From assembly GCA_039033415.1 (NCBI GenBank), contig JBCCCR010000001.1:344718-408717 (forward strand): 64,000 nt of DNA. The letters run 5' to 3'. Position 1 is the stretch's first letter, and every line of letters starts with the position of its first letter. The position numbers and the translations under genes are program-made. This stretch comes from Pseudomonadota bacterium (GTDB taxonomy: Bacteria; Pseudomonadota; Gammaproteobacteria; Xanthomonadales; SZUA-38). Positions 26,942 to 34,120 of the stretch are shown piece by piece. The notes beneath the pieces were generated by a model. The model was not told the origin of the DNA. It saw only the letters and a list, made by a program, of their open reading frames with translations, and ran no database searches.

Positions 26942-29089
26942 CTAAAACTTACCGTAATAGCCTTCTTTCAGCGCATCAAACAGATTGGCCGCGGAATGGG
27001 TTTCACCGTCGTACTCAATCTCTTCGTTGCCCTTAACCTCGACCGTGCTACCGTCATCCAGCGTGAAGCGGTAGGTCGTGTTCTCCAGGTCGTCTTCTTT
27101 GACCAGCACACCCTGGAACGCCTCGGGATTGAAGCGGAACGTGGTGCATCCCTTCAGCCCTTTCTCGTGTGCGTAGGTGTAGATCTCCTTAAAGTCTTCA
27201 TAAGGATAATCGGTGGGCACATTGGCGGTTTTGGAGATGGATGAGTCCACCCACAGCTGGGCTGCCGCCTGGATGTCGACGTGCTGCTTAGGAGTAATGT
27301 CATCAGCGGTGATGAAATACTCCGGCAGGCTGTTCTCGGGATCATCGCTGAACGGCATCGCGTCATCGTTGATCAGCGACCGGTAGGCCAGCAGCTCGAA
27401 CGAATACACCTCCACCTTTTCTTTGGTCTTGCGCCCTTCCCGAATCACGTTCCGGGAATAGTGGTGGGCAAAACTCGGCTCGATGCCGTTTGACGCGTTG
27501 TTGGCCAGCGACAGAGAGATTGTCCCGGTCGGCGCAATCGACGTGTGGTGGGTGAAGCGGCAGCCTTCCTCGGCAATCGAGTCGACCAGCTCCGGCGCCA
27601 CCTCCGCGACACGCTGCATGTAGCGGCTGTAGCGAGCGTGAAGCACCTTGCCGGGAATCTTGTCGCCGAGCTTGTAGCCGTCGCGCATCATTTCCGGGCG
27701 CTTGCGCAGCATCTCTGCGTCCACCGCAAAAAGCGTGTCCATAATCGGCGCCGGCCCTTTCTCCCGGGCGAGCTCAACGCCCGTTTCCCAGCCCGCCAAC
27801 GCCATCTCCTTGGAGACGGTCTCGGTGAATTCGACCGATTCGGGTGATCCGTATTTCATGCCCAGCAGCGTGAGCGTTGAGCCCAGCCCCAGGAAGCCCA
27901 TGCCGTGGCGGCGCTTGTGGCGAATCTCTTCTTCCTGCTGGCTTAACGGCAGGCCGTTGATCTCGACCACGTTGTCCAGCATCCGCGTAAAGACGCGGAC
28001 CGTCTCCCGGTACTCGTCCCAGTTGAACTCGGCTTTGTCGGTGAACGGGTTTTCGACAAACCGGGTCAGGTTGACCGAACCCAGCAGGCAGGAGCCATAG
28101 GGCGGCAGCGGCTGCTCACCACACGGGTTGGTTGCCCGGATGTTTTCGCAGAACCAGTTGTTGTTCATCTCGTTGACGCGGTCGATCAGGATGAAACCGG
28201 GCTCGGCAAAATCGTAGGTTGAGGACATGATCATGTCCCAAACCCGCTGCGCTGGTACCGTCGAGTACACCTTACAGGCCACGAGGCCCAGGTCGTTCCG
28301 GACGTATCCCTTCTCCAGCGGCCAATCGCGCCAGACCACCGCCTCCGGATCGGTGAGATCGACGTCATCCGCTTCTTTTTCCAGAATCGGAAATACCAGC
28401 GGCCACTGCGCGTCCGTTTTCACAGCCTCAATAAAGTCGTCCGTGATCAGCAGCGAAAGGTTGAACTGCCGCAGCCGGCCGTCTTCCCGCTTGGCCCGGA
28501 TGAACTCGCGGACGTCTGGATGAGACACGTCGAACGTCGCCATCTGCGCGCCGCGGCGGCCGCCGGCGGAGGAGACGGTGAAACACATCTTGTCGTAGAT
28601 ATCCATGAACGACAGCGGGCCGGACGTGTAGGCGCCAGCGCCCGAGACGTAAGCGCCGCGGGGACGCAGGGTGGAGAACTCATAGCCGATGCCGCAGCCC
28701 GCTTTCAGCGTCAGGCCGGCTTCATGGACCTTGTCCAGGATGCCGTCCATCGAATCGGTAACCGTCCCCGATACCGTGCAGTTGATGGTCGACGTTGCGG
28801 GCTTGTGCTCTAGCGCGCCCGCGTTGGAGGTGATCCGGCCGGCCGGAATGGCGCCTCGTCGCAGGGCCCACAGAAACCGCTCGTTCCAGTAGGCGCGCTT
28901 TTCTTCCCCTGACTCAACGTCTGACAGCGCCTTGGCGACCCGTTTATAGGTTTCATCGATCGACGCGTCGATCTCCTCGCCGGTTTTGCTCTTCAAACGA
29001 TATTTCTTATCCCAGATATCAACCGACGCGGGCTGAAAAGCGATGTCGGACACGCCATTAGGCACGGCCTCGAGACGGACGCTGCTCAT
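26942..29089 (-). CDS. nrdJa: NrdJa: adenosylcobalamin-dependent (class II) ribonucleotide reductase, catalytic subunit
   Basis: A 715-residue catalytic subunit making deoxyribonucleotides with adenosylcobalamin, independent of oxygen. Family signatures are 'LKAGCGIGYEF', 'SSAGGRRGAQMATFDVSHPD', the catalytic 'NPCGEQPLPPYGSC' with the radical-site cysteine and glutamate, and 'APTGTISLSLANNASNG'. The length fits the Pseudomonas NrdJa rather than the single-chain form, and nrdJb lies downstream. Two NrdR-like boxes upstream suggest control by NrdR according to dATP/ATP. No class I reductase gene is in the window. Confidence 0.95.
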   Translation of the reverse strand: MSSVRLEAVPNGVSDIAFQPASVDIWDKKYRLKSKTGEEIDASIDETYKRVAKALSDVESGEEKRAYWNERFLWALRRGAIPAGRITSNAGALEHKPATSTINCTVSGTVTDSMDGILDKVHEAGLTLKAGCGIGYEFSTLRPRGAYVSGAGAYTSGPLSFMDIYDKMCFTVSSAGGRRGAQMATFDVSHPDVREFIRAKREDGRLRQFNLSLLITDDFIEAVKTDAQWPLVFPILEKEADDVDLTDPEAVVWRDWPLEKGYVRNDLGLVACKVYSTVPAQRVWDMIMSSTYDFAEPGFILIDRVNEMNNNWFCENIRATNPCGEQPLPPYGSCLLGSVNLTRFVENPFTDKAEFNWDEYRETVRVFTRMLDNVVEINGLPLSQQEEEIRHKRRHGMGFLGLGSTLTLLGMKYGSPESVEFTETVSKEMALAGWETGVELAREKGPAPIMDTLFAVDAEMLRKRPEMMRDGYKLGDKIPGKVLHARYSRYMQRVAEVAPELVDSIAEEGCRFTHHTSIAPTGTISLSLANNASNGIEPSFAHHYSRNVIREGRKTKEKVEVYSFELLAYRSLINDDAMPFSDDPENSLPEYFITADDITPKQHVDIQAAAQLWVDSSISKTANVPTDYPYEDFKEIYTYAHEKGLKGCTTFRFNPEAFQGVLVKEDDLENTTYRFTLDDGSTVEVKGNEEIEYDGETHSAANLFDALKEGYYGKF

Positions 29090-29129
29090 TTTTCGGACAA
29101 TTCTCCCTGAAGCCCCACAGACCGGGGCA

Positions 29130-29145
29130 ACACTATCTCTAGTTA
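29130..29145. promoter_or_regulatory. NrdR box 2 (distal in sequence quality) upstream of nrdJa
   Basis: ACACTATCTCTAGTTA matches the NrdR box ACACTATATATAGTGT at 12 of 16 positions. It lies 41 bases upstream of the nrdJa ATG and 32 bases from the second box, a three-turn helical spacing typical of NrdR sites. Confidence 0.65.
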
Positions 29146-29161
29146 TTTATTTGAGTTATAG

Positions 29162-29177
29162 ACACAAGATGTTGTGT
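29162..29177. promoter_or_regulatory. NrdR box 1 upstream of nrdJa
   Basis: ACACAAGATGTTGTGT is a 16-base palindrome with perfect 6-base arms, matching the NrdR consensus ends ACAC and GTGT. It is paired with the box at 29130-29145 at 32 bases start to start. Confidence 0.7.
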
Positions 29178-29333
29178 CTTGGCCCCACAGTAGTCCTGAG
29201 GGGGCTAATTGTCAAATTATATTTATTCAATAAAAACAGATAGATAGAATTTCTTTGCAGAATCTTATTGAAAGAATCAGGGGCCGCCTACGGAGAATCA
29301 ATCACTTAGCGGAAATACGCCTCGTCGGAAGCC

Positions 29334-29356
29334 GATCCGGGCATTATGCCCGGATC
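29334..29356. repeat. Perfect 10-bp inverted repeat in the degQ leader
   Basis: GATCCGGGCA, a TTA loop and TGCCCGGATC, 53 bases upstream of the DegQ-like ATG. No T-tract follows, so it is more likely an operator or a 5' untranslated hairpin than a terminator. Confidence 0.6.
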
Positions 29357-29408
29357 AATCTCACGATTTTGTGGTCCCAGTAAGGGTCATTTTCCAGGTA
29401 AGACGCCC

Positions 29409-30764
29409 ATGTTTCGCAGCATTTCTGCCATCGTTATTTTGCTGATTCTGTCCTCCGCCGGCCAGGCCCAGGCCGTTTTACCGGCGGCGGTTGACGGTCA
29501 GCCGCTCCCGTCGCTGGCGCCGGTACTGGAGCGCGTCACCCCGGCGGTGGTCAACATCCATTCCCGCACTCGGGTGAAGGTGCGCCAGCCATTCGGTGAC
29601 GATCCGTTTTTTCGACGCTTTTTTGGCATGCCGCGAGAGCGCGTCAGCCAGAGCCTGGGCAGCGGTGTGATTGTCGACGCTGAGGCAGGCCTGGTGCTCA
29701 CCAACAACCACGTGATCGATGGCGCCACCGAGATTCAGGTCACGCTACACGACGGACGCACCTTTGAGGCTGAGCTGGTGGGGACCGACGCGGCCACCGA
29801 CGTGGGGTTGATCCGGATTCCGCCCGAAGACCTCCTGGCGCTGCCGCTGGCCACCGACTTTAATCTGAGGGTGGGCGACTTTGTGCTCGCCGTGGGTAAT
29901 CCGTTCGGCCTCGGTCAAACGGTCACCTCAGGCATCGTCAGCGCCCTGGGTCGGCGCGGGCTGCGGGGCCTGAACTTCCAAAACTTCATTCAAACCGACG
30001 CGTCGATCAATCCGGGCAACTCCGGCGGCGCGCTGCTGAACCTTCGCGGTGAGCTGGTGGGGGTCAATACGGCGATTTTCTCCCCCAGCGGCGGCAACGT
30101 CGGCATCGGCTTTGCGATCCCCGCCGACATTGCCGCCAACGTCATGAGTGACCTGGTTGCGTTCGGCGCCGTCCGCCGAGGCCAGCTGGGCGTCACCCTG
30201 CAGGCATTGAACCCCGAACTGGCGGAGGCCCTGGGCATGGGTAAGAGCGCTTCGGGCGCGGTGATTACCAAAGTGCGTAAGGACTCTCCGGCGGAGCGTC
30301 TCGGCCTGGAGGAAGGTGACGTGATCGTCGCCCTCGGGGGTGAAGCCGTCACCGACCCCGACGGGTTCCGCAACGCTGAGGGGCTGGTGCCGGTGGGGCA
30401 GGAAGTGCCGCTGACGGTAGTTCGCGAAGGCGAAACCGAAGAGCTGACGGTGGTGCTGGAGGAGACCGCGCTGACCGAAGTGGACGGCAGCGTGCTGCAT
30501 CCGCTGCTGAGTGGAACCCGACTTCGGCAGCTGGACGGTGAGCTGGCTCAGCGGGTCGGCGTGGAAGGCATCGTGTTTACCGAGCTGTCGCGGCGCAGCC
30601 GCGCGGCGCGCGCTGGCCTGAAGCCAGGCGATCTCGTGCATCGGGTCAACCGCAAGCCGGTGGCGACCATCGCCAATGCACAAGAGGAAATGGACCCGGA
30701 TTCTGATTCGCTGGTGCTCAGCGTGCTGCGGGGCGGCCGCAGCTATCTGGTGGTGATCGAGTAG
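29409..30764 (+). CDS. degQ: DegQ/HtrA-family periplasmic serine protease-chaperone
   Basis: A 451-residue periplasmic protease. Signal peptide 'MFRSISAIVILLILSSAGQAQA'; trypsin-like domain with the triad His101 ('NNHVIDGA'), Asp131 ('ATDVGLIRI') and Ser205 ('NPGNSGGALL'); then two PDZ domains (about 255-345 and 365-450). The short Q-linker near 'VRQPFGDDPFFRRFF' resembles DegQ more than DegP. It degrades or holds misfolded envelope proteins. The ATG at 29409 is chosen over 29346 because it starts the signal peptide; the longer frame begins inside the palindrome. Confidence 0.93.
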   Translation: MFRSISAIVILLILSSAGQAQAVLPAAVDGQPLPSLAPVLERVTPAVVNIHSRTRVKVRQPFGDDPFFRRFFGMPRERVSQSLGSGVIVDAEAGLVLTNNHVIDGATEIQVTLHDGRTFEAELVGTDAATDVGLIRIPPEDLLALPLATDFNLRVGDFVLAVGNPFGLGQTVTSGIVSALGRRGLRGLNFQNFIQTDASINPGNSGGALLNLRGELVGVNTAIFSPSGGNVGIGFAIPADIAANVMSDLVAFGAVRRGQLGVTLQALNPELAEALGMGKSASGAVITKVRKDSPAERLGLEEGDVIVALGGEAVTDPDGFRNAEGLVPVGQEVPLTVVREGETEELTVVLEETALTEVDGSVLHPLLSGTRLRQLDGELAQRVGVEGIVFTELSRRSRAARAGLKPGDLVHRVNRKPVATIANAQEEMDPDSDSLVLSVLRGGRSYLVVIE

Positions 30765-30923
30765 GCTGCTTACTCGGGCTCAAGGACTGTCGACGACAAT
30801 TGTGAGCCTGGGGCGAAACGGCGTGGTACATTAGAGGCGTCGCGCGTGGGGGTTCGCGCGGCAAACCACTTGACCGTTTCACGAGAACAGAGCCGGGTCT
30901 GCAGAAGCCCGGCTGGAGCGTAC

Positions 30924-31808
30924 ATGACATCAGCAGCTCGTTTCGCTGCCCGTCTGGCTTTTGTTGCGCTGTTCAGCAGCGGTTGCTGCCTGGCTCAGGG
31001 CCTGCAGATTGCTGCGGACCCAGCCAGCGAACAGGCTTTCTTGTCCAGCTTGATCGAATACAGTGCCGGGCGCAGCGGCGCCAGCTATGAGCTTGAGGTG
31101 GTGCCCACCGAGCTTGGGCTGCGCAAGGCCGCCACGGGCGAGGTGGACGTCGCCGGCACCTCGCGAGCGGCGCGACGCGACGATCGTCAGGAGCGCCAGG
31201 TCGAGGTGTTTCCCGTTGCCTGGGACGCACTCGTGGTCATCGTGCACCCGGAAAACCCGATTCTGAATATCCGGCTGCAGCAGCTGGCGGATATCTACCA
31301 GGGCTCGCTCACTCGCTGGGATCAGCTGGGGGGAGAGCGCGTCGCCATCGATCTGCTCGCGCACGAAAACTCGCTCGATGGTGTGGCTTTTAACCTGGGT
31401 GACCTGATTCTGCGTCAACCCGGGGCAACGCTGGCAGCGACCCGGCGGTTCAAGACCAGCGAAGAGATTATCGCGGCGGTCGAAAGCGAGCCGCGGGCGC
31501 TCGGCGTGGTCAACTACTCTGCTGCGCGTAAGCGCCGGCTCAAGCTGCTGCTGGTTGAGGGTGTTGCCCCCGCGATCAGCAATATCCAAAGCGGCGATTA
31601 CCTGCTGTATTTCCCAATGTACCTGGCGATTCGAAGCGACGCGGTAAATCGGCGGGACATTCGGCAGTTCATTCGGATGGCAACCGGCACCGCCACCCGC
31701 CGGATCCTGCGCCGCAACGGCGTGGTGCCTTACAACGACGGGCTGGGGCTGGCCTCGCGGCAGTTCGAACGCACGCGCCTGCTCAACGGGCTGAAGTCCA
31801 GCCAGTAA
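30924..31808 (+). CDS. PstS-like periplasmic substrate-binding protein
   Basis: From the ATG at 30924 the product is 294 residues with a signal peptide ending near 'SSGCCLAQG'. The body follows the PstS-like binding-protein pattern: 'VDVAGTSRAARRDD', 'VVIVHPENPILNIRLQQLADIYQG', 'LTRWDQLGG' and 'ALGVVNYSAARKRRLK'. No ABC permease or ATPase genes are adjacent, so it is an orphan binding protein, perhaps a phosphate or oxyanion sensor. It ends 16 bases before the HAD gene. Confidence 0.78.
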   Translation: MTSAARFAARLAFVALFSSGCCLAQGLQIAADPASEQAFLSSLIEYSAGRSGASYELEVVPTELGLRKAATGEVDVAGTSRAARRDDRQERQVEVFPVAWDALVVIVHPENPILNIRLQQLADIYQGSLTRWDQLGGERVAIDLLAHENSLDGVAFNLGDLILRQPGATLAATRRFKTSEEIIAAVESEPRALGVVNYSAARKRRLKLLLVEGVAPAISNIQSGDYLLYFPMYLAIRSDAVNRRDIRQFIRMATGTATRRILRRNGVVPYNDGLGLASRQFERTRLLNGLKSSQ

Positions 31809-31824
31809 CGCACCCAGCACCGCG

Positions 31825-32502
31825 ATGCCCATCAAGGCCCTTTCCTTTGACCTGGACGACACGTTCTGGCCGATTGCTCCAGTCATCGAGCGTGCGGAGC
31901 GACGGATGCAGCAGTGGATCGTGCGACGACACCCCGATCTGGCGCCGAGGCTCGACCCGAAGGTGCTGCGAGAGCTTCGTGAGTCGGTGGCCACCGACCA
32001 TCCCCACCTGGCCCACGACCTGTCGGCGATGCGCCGGATGACGCTGAGCCTGGCCATGCGCCCGGCAGGTTGTGATGAGAAAGACGTGGAGTCAGCGTTT
32101 CAGGTGTTCTGGTCCGCGCGGAACGAGGTCCAGCTTTTTCCCGATGTCCGGCCGACTCTGCGGGCGCTGCACCCGGCCTACCGCCTGGTGACCATCACCA
32201 ACGGCAACGCGGACATGCATCGGATCGGGCTTGGCGAAGTGTTTGAGCATCACGTGAGGGCCGCTCAGGTCGGCGTGGCCAAGCCGGCGCCTGCGATCTT
32301 TGAGCACGCCCTGGCGGCGCTGGAGCTCGCGCCCCACGAGGTGCTCCACGTCGGGGACCATCTCGAAGCAGACGTTGCCGGCGCGTTGCGGGTAGGTATG
32401 CGGGCGGTTTGGCTCAATCGGGAGCAACGGTCCGGTGGGCTGCAGCAGGTTCCGGTCATACGATCCCTGACAGAGCTGCCGGAGCTGTTGGAAACGCTGT
32501 AG
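31825..32502 (+). CDS. HAD-superfamily phosphatase (YigB-like)
   Basis: A 225-residue HAD subfamily IA hydrolase. Motif I is 'FDLDDTFWP' (nucleophile Asp and acid Asp), motif II 'TITNGNADMHRIGL', motif III the Lys in 'VGVAKPAPAIF', motif IV 'HVGDHLEADVAGA'. The closest E. coli relative by these features is YigB, an FMN and sugar-phosphate phosphatase. It is in a plus-strand row with the binding-protein gene and the aminopeptidase gene; a shared pathway is not evident. Confidence 0.85.
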   Translation: MPIKALSFDLDDTFWPIAPVIERAERRMQQWIVRRHPDLAPRLDPKVLRELRESVATDHPHLAHDLSAMRRMTLSLAMRPAGCDEKDVESAFQVFWSARNEVQLFPDVRPTLRALHPAYRLVTITNGNADMHRIGLGEVFEHHVRAAQVGVAKPAPAIFEHALAALELAPHEVLHVGDHLEADVAGALRVGMRAVWLNREQRSGGLQQVPVIRSLTELPELLETL

Positions 32503-32702
32503 GCGACACTGAGTTTCGGCGGCTAGGCACAAAGTCGGGATTTTACCTTCGGTCGACGGCGCCAGGCCGCCAACGCTCGGCGACGGCGTTGCTCGGCTTG
32601 GCAAGCAAGGGCCACTGCCAGCACAATAGGTCTAGGAAGCCGATAGCGCTTCACACCTCGGCAGGCACAGTCTCCGCTCGCGCCGCTTCACAGGGATCGA
32701 TA

Positions 32703-34055
32703 ATGACCATCATCAAGCTACAAACGCTGACAGAAACCGAATTCCCGTCGTGGCTTAACAACCAGTCGCCGAAGGTTCAGTCCTGGGCCAAAGCTGCGGG
32801 ATTCACCGGTGGCAGCGGCCAGACGCTCCTGCTGCCCGACGATGACGGCACCGTGTCCAGCGTGCTGTGCGGCGCAGGCGGCGGGCGAGACCTGTGGACT
32901 CTCGGTGGTGTCAGTCAGAAGTTGGGGGGCGGTCGCTACGAGCTGGACGAAGACTGGGATGAACCTTCGACCCGCCAGATGGCTGTGGGGTTTCTGCTCG
33001 GCCAGTATCAGTTTACTCGGTACCTCAAACCGAAAGACTCGTCCGTTGAGCTGGTGCTGCCCGAAGCCTGGGCCGAGGAGGTGGAGTGCCAAGTGCAGGC
33101 GACAGCGCTGGTTCGAGACCTCGTCAACACGCCGGCCGAACATATGGGGCCAGCGGAGCTCGCGCAAGCCACAGAGGCGCTGGCTGAGGATTTTGGTGCC
33201 GACGTCGAACAGGTGGTCGGCGATGAACTGCTCACGCGTAACTATCCAGCGATCCACATAGTTGGACGGGCCGCGGAACAGAAGCCGCGGCTGATCAGGC
33301 TCCGCTGGGGCAAGCCCAGCGATCCGCTGGTTGTGCTGGTGGGCAAGGGAGTCTGCTTCGACAGCGGCGGCCTCAATATGAAAAACGGCGCCGGCATGGC
33401 CCTGATGAAAAAGGATATGGGGGGCGCGGCGCACGTGCTTGGCGTCGCGCGGCTGATCATGCAGCACAAGCTGCCCATACAGCTAAAGGTGCTGATTTCT
33501 GCGGTAGAGAACGCGGTCTCCGGCAACGCCTATCGACCTGGGGACGTCATTGCGACACGCAAAGGCAGCAGCATCGAAATCGGCAATACCGATGCCGAAG
33601 GGCGCCTGGTGATGTCGGACGCGCTAACCCTGGCCTGCGAGATGTCCGCTGAACTGATCATCGACTTTGCCACCCTGACGGGAGCCGCCCGGGTCGCTAT
33701 GGGTCCCGACGTCCCGCCGTTCTTCACCAATCACGATGGGGTGGCGGAAGACCTGCTGGCGGCGAGTGCTGCCGTGCAGGACCCGCTTTGGCGTCTGCCG
33801 CTCTATCAGCCGTATCGAGAGATGCTGAAGTCTTCGGTCGCTGATATGAACAACGTCGGTGGCTCTGCTTTCGCCGGCTGCATCACCGCGGCGCTTTTCC
33901 TCGAGCATTTTGTAACGGACAACATTCCATGGGTACACATCGATACGTACGCCTGGAACCAGGCAAACCGACCCGGCCGTCCCAAAGGGGGTGAGGCCCT
34001 CGGTATGCGCGCGGTGTTTGAACTGCTGCGGAAGCGTTACGCGCCACCCAGCTGA
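32703..34055 (+). CDS. M17-family leucyl aminopeptidase
   Basis: 450 residues. The C-terminal catalytic domain shows 'GKGVCFDSGGLNMKNGAGM' (catalytic Lys and first metal-binding Asp), 'KKDMGGAAHVLG' and 'NTDAEGRLVMSDAL' (second Asp/Glu metal ligands and catalytic Arg). Such enzymes remove N-terminal residues from peptides with two metal ions, as hexamers. The protein is shorter than PepA at the N-terminus and nearer the PepB/short M17 type. The frame is open from 32409 but the ATG at 32703 starts the family match. Confidence 0.92.
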   Translation: MTIIKLQTLTETEFPSWLNNQSPKVQSWAKAAGFTGGSGQTLLLPDDDGTVSSVLCGAGGGRDLWTLGGVSQKLGGGRYELDEDWDEPSTRQMAVGFLLGQYQFTRYLKPKDSSVELVLPEAWAEEVECQVQATALVRDLVNTPAEHMGPAELAQATEALAEDFGADVEQVVGDELLTRNYPAIHIVGRAAEQKPRLIRLRWGKPSDPLVVLVGKGVCFDSGGLNMKNGAGMALMKKDMGGAAHVLGVARLIMQHKLPIQLKVLISAVENAVSGNAYRPGDVIATRKGSSIEIGNTDAEGRLVMSDALTLACEMSAELIIDFATLTGAARVAMGPDVPPFFTNHDGVAEDLLAASAAVQDPLWRLPLYQPYREMLKSSVADMNNVGGSAFAGCITAALFLEHFVTDNIPWVHIDTYAWNQANRPGRPKGGEALGMRAVFELLRKRYAPPS

Positions 34056-34085
34056 AGCGGCTGGCGCCGAGATTTCGGTGAAAAA

Positions 34086-34115
34086 GCTGCACGGGCGCCG
34101 CTGCGGCGCCCGTGC
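34086..34115 (-). terminator. Rho-independent terminator of prc
   Basis: A perfect 11-bp stem (34089-34099 with 34105-34115) and 5-base loop in the gap between convergent genes. Reading the minus strand it is followed by AGCTTTTTC, so it serves prc; on the plus strand no T-tract follows. Confidence 0.75.
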
Positions 34116-34120
34116 GTCGA

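Larger units (their letters stand above)
29090..29408. other. Divergent intergenic region between nrdJa and the DegQ-like gene
   Basis: About 320 bases without a gene. The nrdJa side holds the two NrdR boxes in AT-rich DNA; the middle (about 29205-29280) is very AT-rich; the DegQ side holds a perfect palindrome at 29334-29356. I found no cobalamin-riboswitch B12-box pattern in the nrdJa leader. Confidence 0.6.

Noticed and set aside
29090..29330. Cobalamin riboswitch in the nrdJa leader
   Set aside because: The leader between promoter and start is too short and no B12-box-like core was seen; NrdR boxes explain the region better.
30930..32057. A 375-codon open frame on the minus strand
   Set aside because: It lies opposite the binding-protein and HAD genes, both with clear motifs; its own translation has no recognisable domain and is typical of a high-GC antisense frame.
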